A DNA stretch of 64,000 bases from Aquimarina sp. MAR_2010_214. Its GTDB lineage: Bacteria; Bacteroidota; Bacteroidia; Flavobacteriales; Flavobacteriaceae. The position numbers were made by a program, and so were the translations under genes. Below are positions 56,301 through 64,000 of this stretch, one piece after another. Where the stretch lies: NCBI RefSeq assembly GCF_002846555.1, contig NZ_PJMS01000001.1, positions 1,736,001-1,800,000 of the forward strand, read 5' to 3'. The notes beneath the pieces are model-generated. The model was not told the origin of the DNA. It saw nothing but the letters and a program-made list of their open reading frames with translations, and searched no databases. Position 1 is the first letter of the stretch. The number at the start of each line of letters is the position of its first letter.

Positions 56301-59300
56301 CCATATTATTACGTGTCTTTGAAGGAATTTCCTTTAACTTCTAATGGTAAAGTGGATAAAAAAGCGTTGTTGGAGATTGGGGATACTGGTTTTGAGTCTA
56401 GTGCAGCTTATGTTGCTCCACAATCTAAGCAGGAAAGAAAGGTTGTTGAGATATGGGAAAAGATATTACAAAAGGAAAAAGTAGGGGTCAATGATGATTT
56501 TTTCGAATTGGGAGGGCATAGTCTTAACGCAACCAAGCTCATCGCAGCATACCATAAAGCATTTGGGGTTAAATTGAGACTGCAAGATATTTTTACCCAT
56601 TCTACACTCTGTGCTCAAGTAAGCTTAATTAAGTCCTCTAAAGAAATAGCGTTTGAAGAAATACCCAATGCCCAACCTCAAGAAAACTATCCACTTTCCG
56701 AAGCGCAAAGAATGATTTGGGTCAAGAGTCAGTTTGTAGAAGGCTCTAGATCTTATGTAATGCCTACTGTACGAGAGCTTAAGGGTAACTATAATATTGA
56801 TATCTTAAAGAAAGCACTATTCGCTCTTATAGATCGACATGAAGTATTAAGGACGGTCTTTAAAAAAAATGAAATAGGAGAAGTAAGACAATACGTGTTG
56901 TCTCCTGAAGAATTTTCCTTTGAGTTTGATTTGATAGACATTCAGGAAGAGGAAGACCCCGAAGGATATATTAAGCAATATGTTTTTGAAAAAGACTACC
57001 TGAATCAATTCAATCTAAAAACAGGACCTTTGTTCAGAGCTGGATTCTTTAAGAAAGCAAAAAACAGTTATGTTTTTTATTTCACTTTCCACCATATTGT
57101 CACAGACGCTTGGTCAGTAAATATCATGACACGTGATTTGATGGCACTTTACAATCAGATTAAACAAGGGGAACCCTCTAGTCTCCCGGTATTAAGGATT
57201 CAATATAAAGACTATGCTACTTGGCAACAATCAGAATTGCTCAAAACAGAGAATAAAGTGCATGAGAACTACTGGCTAAAGAAATTTTCCGGAGATTTAT
57301 CTCGGATAACTTTGCCATTTCAGAAGAAACGTCCAAAAATTAAGACTCATAATGGTAGGTACTTGAGTTGTTATTTATCCGAATCCTTGACAGAAAAGAT
57401 GGATGCATTTAGTCTAGCTCAGGAAGGTAGTTCTTATATGACTTTGCTTGCGGTCTGGAATATTTTGTTTTACAAATACACTGCTCAAGAAGATATTATT
57501 ATCGCCTCGCCAATTGCTGGTCGCGAACATGTCGATCTACACGATCAAATAGGCTGTTTTATCAATACACTAGTTATGCGCCCTTATCTTGATTCAGAGA
57601 AGACTTTTTCAGAATTTTACGATAAAGTGAAGTCAGAGACCTTAGATGCCTATGCACACCAAAAGTATCCGTTCGAGCTAATAGTAGAGAAACTTGATAC
57701 CAAGAGAGAGCTAGACAGAAACCCTGTGTTCGATATTATGCTTGCCGATCAAAAGGTTGGACACTTATTTTCTGGAGATGCTTTTGAAAATAAGAAATTA
57801 ACAGAAAGCGAACTGGAAAATATCGAAGATTTAGGAATGAGGTATGCTAAGTTTGATCTGGAACTACACTTTTATAGGGTCCAGGCATCGACTAATTTTC
57901 GCCTGAAGTACAATACGGATCTTTTTGATAGGAAGAATATAGAATCAATGGTGAATAGGTTTAAATTCTTACTTGCCGAAGTATTAGATAACCCCGATCA
58001 AAAAATCAAAAACATTTCAGTTATCACCACTTCCGAAAGAGAGAAAATACTAGGTAAATTTAATAAAGCTTCTGAAGTTATAAAAGATGACAATATCGTA
58101 AGCCTGTTCCGTCAACAAGTTATGAAAAATCCGAATAAGATTGCTATAGAGTGTGATGGCAATGAAATCTCTTATATCGAATTAGATAAGTTAACAAATC
58201 AACTGGCTAACTATATGGTTCATAATCATGATATTGGTATTAATGATATCGTTGGAGTTAGTTTACCGCGAAGTGAGTGGTCCGTAATTTCGATGCTGTC
58301 AATATTGAAGGCCGGAGGAGCGTACTTGCCGATCGATATTAATTATCCTGAGACTAGAATTAATTATATAATCAATAACAGTCAATGTAAAGTCTGTATT
58401 GATGCCGAGGTCTTGAAATGTTTTCATCAAGCAAAAGATGGACTTCCCAAAACCGCACCAGATATATGTTTAGAAGGAGATAATTTGGCTTATGTTATTT
58501 ATACCTCCGGTTCCACAGGTAAACCCAAAGGAGTTCTGGTTCCACACCGTGGTGTAGTGCGCTTGAGTAAGATGGAGAACCTTCCATTAGATGCAAATAC
58601 TACAATCTTGCAGTTGTCCTCTGTGTCCTTTGACGCGGCAACTTTTGAGATTTGGTGTTCTTTGCTCAATGGAGGCCAACTGGTTATGTATCCTGAACAG
58701 TTCGTGGATTTGAAAACTGTTAATCAGATTATCCAAACAAAAATGGTCAATACGATTTGGCTAACAGCGGCCTTATTCGATCAGTGGGTCAACAGCGGTA
58801 TTGCTAACCTACCATTGCGTTATATCCTATCAGGTGGAGACGTACTAAGACCCCAAAGTGTGGCCCGTGTTTACGAGCAGCTCCCTAAGGCTTGTGTGAT
58901 CAATGGTTACGGCCCTACTGAAAACACAACTTTTACTTGCTGCTATGAAGTACCTCGAGATCATGATTTTTCCACAAATATTCCTATCGGTAAGCCCATC
59001 TTAGGGACGCAGGTATATGTCTTGGATGCTCAGGATCGATTATGCCCTGTAGGTATTGTTGGAGAACTTTGCACTACAGGCTTGGGCCTTTCTCATGGAT
59101 ATCTGAACCAGCCTGAACTAACACAGACCAAATTCATAATTCACCCTCTGGCTGCTCCGGAAGTAGGAAAGTTGTATAAGACCGGGGATTTGGCTAAATG
59201 GTTACCAGACGGGACTCTTGAGTTTGTAGGTAGGGTAGACGATCAGGTAAAGATTAGGGGCCACAGGATAGAATTGGGAGAAATCGAAAAGGCTGTCACT

Positions 59301-59834
59301 ATGTACTCGAAAGCTATTCAACAGGTCGTTGTGAGGCCTACAGAATTCAATGACGAAAAATTATTGGTAACCTATTTTACTGCTCGGGATTTTGAAGATA
59401 AAGAAGGATTGAAAGATTACCTGACCAAAACCTTACCGAAGTATATGGTCCCGAGTTTCTACATTGCTCTAGATGAAGTTCCTATTACTTCCAATGGAAA
59501 AATTGATGTTGATGCACTTCCCTCGGTACAGGAAAAAGACATGATCAAAAAGGAATACATTGCTCCCAAAAATGAGATGGAAGTACAGGTATTACAGGCA
59601 TGGAGAGAAGTCTTGGGTATCGAAGATATTAGCGTTACAGACAACTTCTTTGATATAGGAGGAAGCTCTATTGCTATTACTAGGCTTTATGATAAGATTT
59701 CGACTATGACCGCTCAACCGCCCAAAATGGCCAGTTTGTTTGCTTACAATACAATCAGAATGCAATCAGAATATCTTCAAAAAGAAGTACAACCTAGTCA
59801 AGAAACAATGGAAATCAATGAAATTGATTTTTGA
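53301..59834 (+). CDS. Bimodular NRPS, TubC docking-C-A-T-C-A-T (Pro-like, Val)
   Basis: 2177 residues. TubC-type docking at 1 to about 53 (LVGELNDRKINVTLDGNDLQ). C1 has HHIISDG (H207, H208, D212). A1 (about 531-1035) has D729 in SFDVSMLDVF and code DVLSIAHVVK, close to the proline family DVQxIAHVVK. T is Ser1074 (GGHSL). C2 has HHIVTDA (H1264, H1265, D1269; the usual Gly after Asp is Ala1270). A2 (about 1597-2090) has D1778 in SFDAATFEIW and code DAFWLGGTFK, identical to the classic Val code. T is Ser2123 (IGGSSI). The tail ends ETMEINEIDF. No E or TE. It adds a Pro-like residue and Val after the second malonate. The next gene is 180 bases away; that gap shows no clear promoter or terminator. 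Confidence 0.95.
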   Translation: MNIIDLVGELNDRKINVTLDGNDLQLSFDDEYIDEQIIEKIRSHKAELVAHLRKYSVSKHALSAIKPLATARNYDISDAQRRLWVLSQFDDGLLAYNLPSIIDLKGSYDIPNFKRAIDAVIDRHEILRTVFKEDETGELKQWVLSREALAFSVCDKDFRNCENQQGEVDVYVEQDSFQPFDLEQGPLIRASLLQVADNQYVFYCNMHHIISDGWSMKVLVQDVLTYYEAFKQGRTLILPGLEIQYKDYAAWQLGMLQENQSNNHKAYWTERLQGELPQFDLLGKQQRPKIKTYQGKTLETILTKEQTSQFKAFGQQQGGSLFMTLLAIWKVLLHRYTGQNDMIIGSPVAGRNHPDLENQIGFYVNTLALRSRIDPEQTFIEFYSDVRSSVLEAFEHQVYPFDRLVNDLDLKRDTSRNAIFDVMIILQNAGEQVQGFTPDSTLLNGIFDHGKSMSRFDIEITHEELGEYLSIKVNYNTDLYEQETIVSLIGHFQSIAQQVLMNNSQIGNISYLSQSERVQLLKGFNDTAVDYSKVSVIELFEDQVKKTPNAIAVCCSEKQMTYRELDEMSNQYAHCLKEHLCIIPLDNIGVMLERSALSIVPILGILKSGACYVPIDPTYPEARIQYILKDAHIQHVLTQTNLMEKHDIPKQKLWDITKMDFSTYSRDNLLPVNTSGDDAFIIYTSGSTGQPKGVRQTHRMLTNLVQWDIEQSGIRPGTRYLQYVSFSFDVSMLDVFFNLCAGGELYISNEQERTDHLLLKNVIIKRKLQVLSFPFAAMNNFFNQLELKDFDGHSIEHIITAGEQLYLSSPLSTFLETNPEVVLHNHYGPSETHVVTSHSMSAKQGNLEKRAPIGRAISNTDIYILDTRLQPVPLGAKGELYIGGDNLANGFLNLPEETDKRFVSHPFKEGERVYKTGDLAYYRPDGIIEYLGRKDDQVKVRGFRIELGEIEHALLQYEAVYEAVVLVKDQNLLAYVIHKAEGNSDELRSFLKQRLPEYMLPYYYVSLKEFPLTSNGKVDKKALLEIGDTGFESSAAYVAPQSKQERKVVEIWEKILQKEKVGVNDDFFELGGHSLNATKLIAAYHKAFGVKLRLQDIFTHSTLCAQVSLIKSSKEIAFEEIPNAQPQENYPLSEAQRMIWVKSQFVEGSRSYVMPTVRELKGNYNIDILKKALFALIDRHEVLRTVFKKNEIGEVRQYVLSPEEFSFEFDLIDIQEEEDPEGYIKQYVFEKDYLNQFNLKTGPLFRAGFFKKAKNSYVFYFTFHHIVTDAWSVNIMTRDLMALYNQIKQGEPSSLPVLRIQYKDYATWQQSELLKTENKVHENYWLKKFSGDLSRITLPFQKKRPKIKTHNGRYLSCYLSESLTEKMDAFSLAQEGSSYMTLLAVWNILFYKYTAQEDIIIASPIAGREHVDLHDQIGCFINTLVMRPYLDSEKTFSEFYDKVKSETLDAYAHQKYPFELIVEKLDTKRELDRNPVFDIMLADQKVGHLFSGDAFENKKLTESELENIEDLGMRYAKFDLELHFYRVQASTNFRLKYNTDLFDRKNIESMVNRFKFLLAEVLDNPDQKIKNISVITTSEREKILGKFNKASEVIKDDNIVSLFRQQVMKNPNKIAIECDGNEISYIELDKLTNQLANYMVHNHDIGINDIVGVSLPRSEWSVISMLSILKAGGAYLPIDINYPETRINYIINNSQCKVCIDAEVLKCFHQAKDGLPKTAPDICLEGDNLAYVIYTSGSTGKPKGVLVPHRGVVRLSKMENLPLDANTTILQLSSVSFDAATFEIWCSLLNGGQLVMYPEQFVDLKTVNQIIQTKMVNTIWLTAALFDQWVNSGIANLPLRYILSGGDVLRPQSVARVYEQLPKACVINGYGPTENTTFTCCYEVPRDHDFSTNIPIGKPILGTQVYVLDAQDRLCPVGIVGELCTTGLGLSHGYLNQPELTQTKFIIHPLAAPEVGKLYKTGDLAKWLPDGTLEFVGRVDDQVKIRGHRIELGEIEKAVTMYSKAIQQVVVRPTEFNDEKLLVTYFTARDFEDKEGLKDYLTKTLPKYMVPSFYIALDEVPITSNGKIDVDALPSVQEKDMIKKEYIAPKNEMEVQVLQAWREVLGIEDISVTDNFFDIGGSSIAITRLYDKISTMTAQPPKMASLFAYNTIRMQSEYLQKEVQPSQETMEINEIDF

Positions 59835-60014
59835 TGAATTAGTTGAGCAATGCTGATATCCCCACTATCTCTTTGTTTACTTGCTTACTATAGAGAATGG
59901 ATTACTTTTTCAACTTTATCATTTAATCTGGATGGTACAGAGGAAACCACTATTAATCTTCTTGTGGACCTCCGGGTTTAGGTATAATAAATATATAATT
60001 ATTACAATTTTCAC

Positions 60015-63000
60015 ATGAACGATATAGCAATTATTGGGTATTCCGGTGTTTTTCCCGGAGTTGACTCCTTGGATGAATTAGCTTGTCAATTGAAAGAAGG
60101 CAATACGGCTATTCAAAAAATCACTCGAAAACGACTGGAAGACACATGCTTACCTTACAAGGAGTCTTATTACCTCGCGGGATATTTAGATAATATCACC
60201 AGCTTTGATCCTAAGTTTTTTGGGGTTTCGCAAGGAGAGGCAGAACAGATTACCCCACACCAGAGGTTATTATTGCAAGAAGCCTATAAGACTTTCGAAC
60301 ATGCTAATTATCGACCTTCTGATCTGAAAGGATCTAATACGTCAGTATACGTCGGTGATGTGGATACAAATTATTACCTCATGGCTAAGCATCCATCTCC
60401 AGCACTGATAGCTGGTAATATGAAGTCACTCAATGCCGGCAGGATAGCTCGTTTCTTTGATCTTAGAGGTGGGGCTTACAGTATAGATACAGCATGTTCT
60501 TCTACACTAACAGCTATTAATTTGGCATCTACGGATCTATCCTCTGGACAGTCGGACATGGCTTTGGTCTGTGGTGTAAATCTCTATATTTTCCCTGCAG
60601 AGTCAGATACGGGAGTCTCTATGGGTATAGAGTCTGCAAAGGGTAAGTGTGCACCTTTTTCTTCCTATGCTGATGGAACTCTTTCTGGAGAAGTAGCGGC
60701 TTGTGTATTGCTCAAAGACTATGAAGGCGCACTGGCCGATGGTGATACGATTCATGGGGTGATCAAAGGTGTCGCTGTGAATCAAGATGGGGCATTGTCC
60801 TCGAGTATTACAGCACCTAGTAGTGAAGCACAGACCATGGTTATCAAAAAGGCATTAAAGAATGCAGGCATGACCCCTGAAGATGTGACCTTTATTGAAG
60901 CTCATGGAACAGGTACCAAATTGGGAGATCCTATCGAAATTGAAGGGTTGGCTCAGGTGTTCAGTGGTTTGCCAGAAAATGAACCGGTTTATTTATCCAC
61001 AATAAAGTCTAATATTGGTCATACTAATAGTGCTGCAGGTATTGCAGGGTTGATTAAGGTGCTTTTATCCTTTAAGACAGATACTTTGTTTTCTTCGGTT
61101 CATGCATTTCCTCTCAATGAGTATATCGATTTTGATGAAGCAAGAGTTTCTGTTTTGAAGAGTTCGAAACCTTGGGGAAAAATTAAGAGAACAGATAGGA
61201 AAGTAGCAGGAATCAGTTCATTTGGATTAATGGGAACCAATGTACATATGTTGGTGGAGGCGCCACCAAAAGTAAAAAGATCTTATACTAAGAAGAAGAG
61301 GCGACAACTATTCTGTGTGACCGCCAAGAGTAAAACATCCTTGGAAGCTTATAAAATTAAATTAAAAGATTTTTTGGATCAACCCCGATTGTCTCTTTCT
61401 ACTCTTGCAGAAACACTCCATACTTCGAGGGAGATATATGCGCATCGACAATTACTTTGGGCAAGTGATGCCGAAGAATTAAGAATCGGACTGGACAGTA
61501 ATCAGGGTTATTTAGAGAAAACCAATGGTAAATCTAACGTAATACTGGTTTTTGATGAGATGATGAATATTAAAGCGAAAACATGGCAAAAATATGCTGA
61601 GTTTTTTCCAGCATTAACTCTTACAAAGCAAAAAACAACTTTTACTTCTGCCCAGATATCTTTGTTAATTCAGCTTCAAACTTATGAACTATGGAGAAAT
61701 TCAGGGATGCAGATAACAGATATGATCGGTAGTGGCCTTGGAAAGTTGACCATCAGAGTCTTAAAAAAAGAAATTAGTCAAGAAGAGGCCATGGTAATGG
61801 CTAATGAGCAGGCTGGTAAGCCGCCCAATCCAGAAGTTTTGAAACAAAAAGCCATGAATTTGTTGCAACGCTATAAAGAGGGTGTTTCTTTGGTTAATAT
61901 TGGTTACCAGGGTATCTTAGGTGAAATCTTTAAAAATAAGACCGATGGCACAATTGCAGAACACTATGTCTTCGGATTAACAGAGTCAAATGCTTTTGAA
62001 CAAGCTTTATATACCCTATTCAAGCTAGGAAATCAGATCGATCCAAGAATCTTATATCTTGGAAACCAACGTTCAACTATAGTTTTACCTACCTATGAAT
62101 TCGATAGTGTGAGATGTTGGCTGAGGCCTGAAGGAGATTTGTTCACAGATGAACCATCACCAACGGATGGATTATTAATAAAAGGTACCTTACAAGATGA
62201 GGCACTTCGGGATTTACCTATTGTGATTCGGCTACAACAACTCTGGGAAGAAGTATTAAAAACCGATATAGATGAAGGAAGCGATTTTTTTGAGTTAGGA
62301 GGACATTCTCTGAATGGCCAACAACTGATCAATAGAATCAATGATGTTTTCGGAATTGAAATTGAAATTGATGAGATTTTTGAACACGGTACTCCTATAG
62401 ATATGGCAGAACGCCTGACATCATTGGGATGCACATCGGTATCGCAGAAGACAAAGGGCGAAGTGATTCCCGCAATACAAGCGCAGGATAGTTATCCTGT
62501 CTCCTATGCACAAAATCGACTATGGTTGTTGGCAAAACTATCCAATAATAGTCCTAGCCTTCATGTTCCATCCACAACTTTTTTAGAAGGCCAACTGGAT
62601 TTGGATATCTTGTCTAAGGCTTTCAAACAACTCTTGCAACGGCACGAGTCTTTGAGAACTATTTTTATTTTGGAAGGATCAGGCCTGAGACAAAAGGTTT
62701 TGAGTGTAGAAAAAACCGGTTTTGTACTAAATTATGAAAGTAGGATTGGTGATACTGAAGCTGAATCAAGTACTTATCTCAATACCTTACAAATGAGTCC
62801 TTTTGATCTAGAGAAAGGACCATTGATCAGGGTAAATGTTCTTCAAGTTGAAGCTAACAAATACTTGGCAGGCATTACCTTGCACCATATCATTTGTGAT
62901 GGCTGGTCAATCAATATTTTACAAAAAGAACTGTTTCATATCTATAATGCCCTCAGCAATAAAAAACCCGTACAGCTTCCGGTATTGAATATCCATTACA

Positions 63001-64000
63001 AAGATTACTCTGTATGGTTACAGAACAAAGAATCTTCACAGGAGTTTCAACAAGCCAGAGCATATTGGTTGAAGCGGTTTGCAGTGCCATCGCCAGCACT
63101 TAACCTAAAAGGCCAAAAAGCAAGGCCTAAATTGAAAACATACCGAGGAAGGATAGAGCGGTTTGTCATGCCTGATTCCTTAACCAAGGATGTTCAAAAT
63201 CAACTTAGAAAAGAAGGTGGTACATTGACTATGTTATTGAATACAGCCATCAATGTAATGCTTTATAAGCTTTCAGGTCAGACAGATGTTACCATAGGAA
63301 TGCCATTCGCAGAGCGAGTGAATCAATCTCTAGAACATCAGATAGGGTTGTATTTAAACATGTTGGCGTGTAGGACGAAGTGGAATGGAGAGCTTTCTTT
63401 TAAAGATTTGCTGGCCAAAACCACCACTGTTCTGAAAGAGGCGTATAAACATAAAGTCTTTCCTTTTGAGATGTTAGTCAATGAATTAGACCTTAAAAAA
63501 GATCATAGTCGATTTCCATTGTTTGACGTTGTCTTGTCAGTACAGAATTTTGTGGATATAAATGTTTTGGATGAGATCAACGATAACATTACAGCTCCTG
63601 TTGAGGTCAAACCGACGCAAGAATCCCATCAGAATACGGCGCAATTTGATTTAACTTACCGTTTTTTTGAAGGAGAAAAAACCATATACTACGAGGTAGA
63701 GTATAATACCGATTTGTTCAGTGCAGATACTATAGCACAATATCATGAATACCTAATGCAGATTTTCGATGACTGTATCAAATACCCTGATCGACCTTTG
63801 AAGGAAATATCATTCTGCTCGCCGGCATCGGTACAAAAGCAATTAGAGCTATTGGCTGGTAGTCAGGATACTGTTTCCATAGAGGGAAGTATCGTAAAGC
63901 ATCTTAATCAAGTATTTTTACAACGGGCCGATAGTACAGCCTTAGTCTATGAAGGACAAAAGTATACCTACAGAGAGCTGAACCTGCTTTCTAATCAGGT
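60015..64000 (+). CDS. Hybrid PKS-NRPS, KS-(decayed AT)-ACP-C-A..., truncated by window end
   Basis: 1328 codons are visible, from the ATG at 60015 to the right edge, with no stop. KS is intact (Cys161 in DTACSSTL, His297 in EAHGTGT, His336 in SNIGHTNSAAG). Between about 420 and 700 lies an AT remnant. The line DMIGSGLGKL (570-579) takes the place of the GHSxGE nucleophile elbow, with Ser573 for His and Gly574 for the catalytic Ser. No HAFH/YASH motif is visible, and the region is shorter than in the other two PKS proteins. ACP Ser765 (LGGHSL). C has HHIICDG (H957, H958, D962). An A domain begins near residue 1295 (TALVYEGQKYTYRELN). There is no KR. The ACP must be loaded by another AT. Confidence 0.93.
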   Translation, partial: MNDIAIIGYSGVFPGVDSLDELACQLKEGNTAIQKITRKRLEDTCLPYKESYYLAGYLDNITSFDPKFFGVSQGEAEQITPHQRLLLQEAYKTFEHANYRPSDLKGSNTSVYVGDVDTNYYLMAKHPSPALIAGNMKSLNAGRIARFFDLRGGAYSIDTACSSTLTAINLASTDLSSGQSDMALVCGVNLYIFPAESDTGVSMGIESAKGKCAPFSSYADGTLSGEVAACVLLKDYEGALADGDTIHGVIKGVAVNQDGALSSSITAPSSEAQTMVIKKALKNAGMTPEDVTFIEAHGTGTKLGDPIEIEGLAQVFSGLPENEPVYLSTIKSNIGHTNSAAGIAGLIKVLLSFKTDTLFSSVHAFPLNEYIDFDEARVSVLKSSKPWGKIKRTDRKVAGISSFGLMGTNVHMLVEAPPKVKRSYTKKKRRQLFCVTAKSKTSLEAYKIKLKDFLDQPRLSLSTLAETLHTSREIYAHRQLLWASDAEELRIGLDSNQGYLEKTNGKSNVILVFDEMMNIKAKTWQKYAEFFPALTLTKQKTTFTSAQISLLIQLQTYELWRNSGMQITDMIGSGLGKLTIRVLKKEISQEEAMVMANEQAGKPPNPEVLKQKAMNLLQRYKEGVSLVNIGYQGILGEIFKNKTDGTIAEHYVFGLTESNAFEQALYTLFKLGNQIDPRILYLGNQRSTIVLPTYEFDSVRCWLRPEGDLFTDEPSPTDGLLIKGTLQDEALRDLPIVIRLQQLWEEVLKTDIDEGSDFFELGGHSLNGQQLINRINDVFGIEIEIDEIFEHGTPIDMAERLTSLGCTSVSQKTKGEVIPAIQAQDSYPVSYAQNRLWLLAKLSNNSPSLHVPSTTFLEGQLDLDILSKAFKQLLQRHESLRTIFILEGSGLRQKVLSVEKTGFVLNYESRIGDTEAESSTYLNTLQMSPFDLEKGPLIRVNVLQVEANKYLAGITLHHIICDGWSINILQKELFHIYNALSNKKPVQLPVLNIHYKDYSVWLQNKESSQEFQQARAYWLKRFAVPSPALNLKGQKARPKLKTYRGRIERFVMPDSLTKDVQNQLRKEGGTLTMLLNTAINVMLYKLSGQTDVTIGMPFAERVNQSLEHQIGLYLNMLACRTKWNGELSFKDLLAKTTTVLKEAYKHKVFPFEMLVNELDLKKDHSRFPLFDVVLSVQNFVDINVLDEINDNITAPVEVKPTQESHQNTAQFDLTYRFFEGEKTIYYEVEYNTDLFSADTIAQYHEYLMQIFDDCIKYPDRPLKEISFCSPASVQKQLELLAGSQDTVSIEGSIVKHLNQVFLQRADSTALVYEGQKYTYRELNLLSNQ

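Noticed and set aside
20603..64000. Siderophore assignment for the cluster
   Set aside because: The outer-membrane barrel and one cationic-looking A code hint at it, but no hydroxamate, catecholate or siderophore-uptake genes are visible.
1..64000. CRISPR arrays, rRNA genes, integrases or phage genes
   Set aside because: No regularly spaced short repeats, rRNA sequence, recombinase or phage structural genes were seen on either strand.
20603..64000. Thioesterase or epimerisation domain
   Set aside because: No GxSxG thioesterase after a carrier domain and no E-type HHxxxDG domain between T and C. The GHSLG motifs belong to the AT domains.

Overview
The window looks like a chromosomal segment of a marine-type member of the Flavobacteriia (Bacteroidota). 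The support is low G+C, a Bacteroidetes-type promoter (TTTG / TAnnTTTG) before the tRNA pair, a type IX secretion (Por) sorting domain on a secreted protease, a folK-deoxynucleoside kinase fusion typical of the phylum, many TTG/GTG starts and weak ribosome binding sites. I do not name a genus.

Bases 1-3711 (minus strand) hold a tandem duplication of a two-gene unit: a secreted beta-helix-like protein followed by a small secreted protein of unknown function. The second copy runs off the left edge. Bases 3929-15997 are ordinary core genes: an AsmA-like protein, a queuosine-precursor transporter, the HPPK-deoxynucleoside kinase fusion, an M19 dipeptidase lipoprotein, a T9SS-exported M43 metalloprotease, a SpoU-type RNA methyltransferase with a MITE-like repeat at its 5' edge, and mutS. 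A tRNA-Gly/tRNA-Leu pair (16095-16272) closes the core block. A decayed IS66 remnant follows, which makes this a plausible island boundary.

From about 17.3 kb to the right edge the content is accessory. A membrane regulator with both a LuxR-type and an AraC-type DNA-binding domain and a GNAT acetyltransferase point left. On the plus strand, a NusG-paralogue antiterminator (UpxY/LoaP type) starts a run of more than 43 kb of one-directional genes: NRPS (3 modules), outer-membrane beta-barrel protein, secreted double cupin, NRPS (2 modules, the second A domain interrupted by a luciferase-like monooxygenase), PKS, NRPS, PKS, NRPS (2 modules), and a PKS-NRPS that leaves the window. Specificity-code positions read by eye suggest, in gene order: Ala-like, an unassigned cationic-looking residue, Gly, Leu, Gly (with oxygenase), malonate, Gly-like, malonate, Pro-like, Val, ketide, amino acid. 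Both complete PKS proteins have AT domains of malonyl type and ketoreductase regions that look dead. The third KS protein carries an AT remnant whose GHSxG serine and histidine are gone. No thioesterase or epimerisation domain lies in the window, so release happens on a protein beyond it.

The working model is one NusG-dependent transcript encoding a hybrid lipid-free peptide-polyketide assembly line. Protein order is set by TubC-type N-terminal docking domains on three NRPS subunits and by acidic C-terminal tails. The main points for a second look are the A-domain subdomain swap in the first NRPS, the interrupted glycine module, the decayed AT, the LuxR+AraC regulator and the tandem secreted-protein pairs. 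The full product and its function cannot be read from this window.
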